Assembly: GCF_014646895.1 (NCBI RefSeq)
Contig: NZ_BMOD01000019.1
Coordinates: 1 to 24,218 of the forward strand
From: Deinococcus roseus
Lineage (GTDB): Bacteria > Deinococcota > Deinococci > Deinococcales > Deinococcaceae
Reading direction: 5' to 3'
Length of the DNA stretch: 24,218 nt
Below the pieces are notes generated by a model. It searched no databases and was not told the DNA's origin. It saw only the letters and a list, made by a program, of their open reading frames with translations. This document shows, one piece after another, positions 21,334 through 24,218 of the stretch. The number at the start of each line of letters is the position of its first letter. Position 1 is the stretch's first letter. The position numbers and the translations under genes are program-made.

Positions 21334-21993
21334 ATGGAATCCATGGTTTTGAACAAGAGCAGAAAGGAGGTCAGCGATCCCGAAGTCGCTGCCTTCCTCA
21401 CCGAAGCGGCCTCAGTGCGGTATTTTGAACCGTTTCTGGGACAGGAATGCACCCTGAAGGACGCGGCCAGCCAGTTGAAAATCAGCATGAGTGGACTTTT
21501 TTACTGGTTGCAGAGAATGCTGGACCTGCAAATCCTGGAGGTGTCTCGCATCCAGGAGCGCAGGGGCAGGGCCATCAAACATTACCGCTCTGTGGCCGAT
21601 GGGTTTTTCATTCCCTTTCACCTGACCCGTGCCGGAACCCATGAAGACATGCTGCGGGACCGGGAAAAACCCCAGCAGGACTTGCTGATTCGCAGCATGG
21701 CCAGGGTGCGGGAAAAGCAACCTCAGAAATGGGGGATTTTGCTGTCCAGAGAGGAGCCAGGACTGATCCGCTCCATGTTCGCCTCAGCAGATGGACCTGC
21801 AAAAGCTGGGGCACAAAGTCCAGCGTCGATGAGTGGCTGGATCACTGCGCACCTGTCGCCTGCCCAGGCCAGCATGCTGCAACAGCGCATGCAGGATTTG
21901 CTGCAGGAGGTGACCCTGATGGGGGAAGCTGGGGAGGGAGAACACTACGTGCTGCATGTGGGCATGGCCCCCACAGGCCAGGATCACTCCTGA
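21334..21993 (+). CDS. Winged-helix DNA-binding protein, ArsR-like
   Basis: 219-residue predicted transcription factor. Residues about 15-80 look like a winged helix: a helix ending before TLKDAASQLKISMSGLFYWL (the helix-turn-helix), then LQILEVSRIQERRGRAIKHYRS as the wing. The remaining ~140 residues, including WITAHLSPAQASMLQQRMQDLL, have no recognised ligand-binding domain. It is divergent from the S41 gene with overlapping promoters, so it may regulate that gene or itself. ATG at 21334 fits leaderless transcription; ATGs at 21322 and 21343 are alternatives. Its stop lies in the first copy of a 14-bp tandem duplication. Confidence 0.75.
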   Translation: MESMVLNKSRKEVSDPEVAAFLTEAASVRYFEPFLGQECTLKDAASQLKISMSGLFYWLQRMLDLQILEVSRIQERRGRAIKHYRSVADGFFIPFHLTRAGTHEDMLRDREKPQQDLLIRSMARVREKQPQKWGILLSREEPGLIRSMFASADGPAKAGAQSPASMSGWITAHLSPAQASMLQQRMQDLLQEVTLMGEAGEGEHYVLHVGMAPTGQDHS

Positions 21994-22010
21994 CCCATCA
22001 CTCCTGACCC
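21983..22010. repeat. 14-bp perfect tandem duplication at two convergent stops
   Basis: ATCACTCCTGACCC occurs twice head to tail (21983-21996, 21997-22010). The first copy contains the TGA of the winged-helix gene. The second contains the reverse-strand TGA of the ROK gene (21998-22000). Confidence 0.9.
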
Positions 22011-23230
22011 AGGTAAGACAGCATCGAGAAGGCCAGACTGCCCATCAGGCCTGCGTGGTCTCCCAGACGGGTGTAATCCACGATCAGTTTGCGGGTGGCC
22101 AGGGGCATGGCGCGTCCGTACACGCTCTGGCGGATTCCGGCCAGCATCAGGGGTCCAATGTGGGCCAGTTCTCCGCCAATCAGGATGTGCGAGGGGCACA
22201 GCACATTGGTCAATCCTGCCAGCACCTGTCCAATCTTCAGGCCTGCCGCCTGAATGATGGCGTTGGCAGCACTGTCTCCTTCGCTGGCAGCCTGGGACAC
22301 ATCGTTGACGGTCAGCTGGTCCCGTTCTTTCAGGACCTGGGCGAAAAATTCACTCTGACCACGTTGACCTGCTTCGGTGGCAGATCGCAGGATGGCCCGT
22401 GCACCTGCCATCACCTCCAGGCAGCCGGTCTGACCGCAGTTGCAACGGGGGCCTTCGGGGTCCAGGGGGATGTGCCCGATTTCGCCAGCGCCACCAAAAG
22501 CACCTCGGTAGATGTTCCCGGCAATCACAATGCCAGCCCCAATGCCGGTGGAGAGTTTCAGCACCATGAAGCTGTCGAATTTGTCTCCTTCTTCGGCACG
22601 GCGGGCGTTCCAGAGTTCGCCCAGGGCCATCAGGTTGGTGTCGTTGTCCACATAAACCGGAACGGGCACCGCCAGACGGTGCACGAAGTACTCCTGAATG
22701 GAAAACCCTTCCCAGTTGGGCATCACCGGAGGGCTGACCAGCAACCCGGTGCTTTTTTCGATGGGGCTGGGCACCCCCATGGCGAGGCTCATCAGGCGTT
22801 CGGGTTTGATGTCGTGCTGTTTGAGCAGGTCATCAATCAGTCTGGCCACCGTGGCCATCACCACACCAGCACCAGCGCGGGTTTCAATGGGGTGGCTGTG
22901 GATGCCAATGACCTGCAGTGCGGTGTCTGCAATGGCAATCTTGACCTCACTGACCCCCAGGTCAATGCCAATCAGGTAGCCCAGTCCGGCATTGAGGGAG
23001 TACAGGTTGGCTTTGCGGCCCCCACTGGACTCCTGCTGTCCGATGTCCACAATCCAGCCCCCGGAGGTCAGGTCTTCTAAAACCTGGCCCACCTTGCTTC
23101 TGGAGAGGCGGGTGTGCACGGCAAGCTGTTGCTTGCTTTGCGGACCATACCAGAGCACAGCCTGTAAAACTTTTTGTTCTTCGTCCGAGAGCTTCATATG
23201 GTTTCTGCGATTCCACTCTAGGGTATACAC
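21998..23230 (-). CDS. ROK-family transcriptional repressor
   Basis: 410 residues. An N-terminal winged helix (about 12-75, EQKVLQAVLWYGPQSKQQLAVHTRLSRSKVGQVLEDL) is fused to a ROK sugar-kinase-like domain: phosphate-loop GIDLGVSEVKIAI, VDNDTNLMALGE with the catalytic-type Asp, GGAGEIGH and the zinc motif CNCGQTGCLE. Such XylR/NagC-type proteins bind a sugar or sugar phosphate and repress transport or catabolic genes. It is divergent from a sugar-binding protein gene, the likely target. The GTG at 23230 is preferred: AGGAGGG lies 7 nt before it. A TTG at 23254 would place that site inside the gene, and an ATG at 23197 lacks a site. An inverted repeat over its own -10 suggests autoregulation. 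Confidence 0.9.
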   Translation of the reverse strand: MYTLEWNRRNHMKLSDEEQKVLQAVLWYGPQSKQQLAVHTRLSRSKVGQVLEDLTSGGWIVDIGQQESSGGRKANLYSLNAGLGYLIGIDLGVSEVKIAIADTALQVIGIHSHPIETRAGAGVVMATVARLIDDLLKQHDIKPERLMSLAMGVPSPIEKSTGLLVSPPVMPNWEGFSIQEYFVHRLAVPVPVYVDNDTNLMALGELWNARRAEEGDKFDSFMVLKLSTGIGAGIVIAGNIYRGAFGGAGEIGHIPLDPEGPRCNCGQTGCLEVMAGARAILRSATEAGQRGQSEFFAQVLKERDQLTVNDVSQAASEGDSAANAIIQAAGLKIGQVLAGLTNVLCPSHILIGGELAHIGPLMLAGIRQSVYGRAMPLATRKLIVDYTRLGDHAGLMGSLAFSMLSYLGQE

Positions 23231-23254
23231 CAATGTTCCCTCCTGATACGCCAA

Positions 23255-23281
23255 ACTTTTGCCGATTCTGACAAAAGTATA
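23255..23281 (-). promoter_or_regulatory. ROK gene promoter with overlapping inverted repeat
   Basis: The minus-strand -10 TATACT (23281-23276) overlaps an inverted repeat ACTTTTG-N10-CAAAAGT (23255-23261, 23272-23278). A third half-site CAAAAGTT lies at 23304-23311. This layout suits an autoregulatory operator. Confidence 0.5.
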
Positions 23282-23446
23282 GCATGTTTAGACGCAAGAA
23301 CTCCAAAAGTTAAGCAGAAATTTCACTTTCTTTTGGTTTGATTTCCCAAGTATTGATCCATAAAGTGGGATTAGCCCAAAACACAATTTGCCTGACTGTG
23401 AAAACGGTCTGTTTTGCTGGCTTGGATGGAAAGGAAAGGGGAAAAA

Positions 23447-24218
23447 ATGTCGAAAAAACGTATTTTCTGGCTTCTCAGTGCTGCTCTTGCCGCAGGGATT
23501 GGCACTGCTCAAGCAGAAGGTGTCACCCTGACGATTGCGTGTGGAGCGGTCGGCCAGGAACTGGAAATGTGCAAAACAGGGGTGGCCGCATGGGCCAAAA
23601 AGACCGGCAACACCGTCAAGGTCTTTGAATCCCCCAACCTCACCAACGACCGTCTGGCCCTCTACCAGCAGCAACTCGCTGCCAAGAGCGACACCATCGA
23701 TGTCTACCAGATTGACGTGGTCTGGCCTGGCATTCTCTACAACCACTTCGTCGACCTGAAAGGCAAAGTCCCTGCCAGCGAAATCGAAGACCACTTCCCC
23801 GCCATCATTCAGGCCAACACCGTGGGCAGCAAACTGGTGGCCATCCCCTGGTTCACCGATGCCGGTCTGCTGTTCTACCGCAAAGACCTGCTGGAAAAAT
23901 ACGGCTACAAAGCCGCTCCCAAAACCTGGAGCGAGCTGGCCAACATGGCCGTCAAGATCCAGAACGGCGAGAGAAAAACCAACAAGAGCTTCCAGGGCTT
24001 TGTCTTCCAGGGCAAAGACTACGAAGGCCTCACCTGTGACGCCCTCGAATGGATCACCAGCTACAAAGGCGGCAGCATCGTGGACGCCAGTGGCAAAGTG
24101 ACCATCAACAATGTCCGCGCTGTGGCTGCCCTGACGCAGGCTGCCAGCTGGGTGAAGAAAATCGCTCCCGAAGGCGTGACCACCTACGCTGAAGAAGATG
24201 CCCGCGGCATCTTCCAGT
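23447..24218 (+). CDS. Sugar ABC transporter substrate-binding protein (partial, 3' end outside window)
   Basis: First 257 codons of a family-1 extracellular solute-binding protein. The signal peptide (residues 1-23; KKR, hydrophobic core 6-19, cleavage after AQA) is followed by the mature N-terminus with ACGAVGQELEMCKTG. C32 and C42 could form a disulfide. LTNDRLALYQQQLAAKSD and VYQIDVVWPGILYNHFVDL are typical of the trehalose/maltose-binding ThuE-type group, so an alpha-glucoside is a reasonable guess for the ligand. The ATG follows AAGGAAAGGGG. Permease genes are expected just beyond the window edge. It is divergent from a ROK repressor, its probable regulator. A weak inverted repeat AAAAC-GGTCT-GTTTT at 23401-23415 lies between. 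Confidence 0.92.
   Translation, partial: MSKKRIFWLLSAALAAGIGTAQAEGVTLTIACGAVGQELEMCKTGVAAWAKKTGNTVKVFESPNLTNDRLALYQQQLAAKSDTIDVYQIDVVWPGILYNHFVDLKGKVPASEIEDHFPAIIQANTVGSKLVAIPWFTDAGLLFYRKDLLEKYGYKAAPKTWSELANMAVKIQNGERKTNKSFQGFVFQGKDYEGLTCDALEWITSYKGGSIVDASGKVTINNVRAVAALTQAASWVKKIAPEGVTTYAEEDARGIFQ

Noticed and set aside
1..24218. DdrO/PprI radiation-response palindromes, CRISPR arrays, tRNAs, insertion sequences
   Set aside because: I looked for these by eye on both strands and saw no convincing instance; a profile search could still find weak radiation-response sites.

Overview
The window looks like chromosomal DNA from a member of the Deinococcota, probably Deinococcus or a close relative. 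This is inferred from moderately high GC, CTG-dominated leucine usage, several start codons placed 7-9 nt after a -10 box with no Shine-Dalgarno site (leaderless transcripts, common in Deinococcus), short GC-rich intergenic palindromes, and the gene content. No database search was possible, so the species is not assigned. No tRNA, rRNA, CRISPR array, insertion sequence or phage gene was seen.

Layout. 1-3160: a small unknown ORF, a TPR-GGDEF diguanylate cyclase and a two-domain GNAT acetyltransferase. 3203-3936: a secreted RNase Sa/barnase-type ribonuclease with its barstar inhibitor, overlapping by ATGA. 3937-4337: AT-rich gap. 4338-4865: Yip1-like membrane protein. 4871-4997: long imperfect palindrome. 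4995-8796 (minus): ilvD, an ABM-domain protein and leuA (branched-chain amino acid synthesis). 8797-9127: leuA leader region, which appears to encode a leader peptide with rare Leu codons plus an attenuator, then a divergent promoter for a small conserved protein (9128-9523). 9546-11322: secreted alpha/beta hydrolase with a promoter flanked by twin operators and a clear terminator. 11405-14832: hemE-hemH-hemY heme operon behind a perfect inverted repeat. 15112-16671: cytoplasmic PAS histidine kinase without an adjacent response regulator. 16664-19682 (minus): molybdopterin oxidoreductase (FdhF/YdeP type) coupled to fdhD. 19753-20421: UPF0489-like protein. 20440-21303 (minus): S41 peptidase; 21334-21993: winged-helix protein. 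21998-23230 (minus): ROK repressor. 23447-end: sugar ABC transporter binding protein, cut by the window edge.

How the genes fit together. Three modules are translationally coupled by overlaps: RNase-barstar (toxin and immunity), hemE-hemH-hemY (late heme synthesis, probably the coproporphyrin-dependent route) and oxidoreductase-fdhD (enzyme and its sulfur-transfer maturation factor). ilvD and leuA serve branched-chain amino acid synthesis but have separate promoters. The ROK gene probably controls the divergent sugar transporter and itself. The strongest candidate for undescribed biology is the leuA leader: a 23-codon ORF whose Leu codons are TTA, CTA, CTA and TTG, followed by mutually exclusive antiterminator and terminator pairings.
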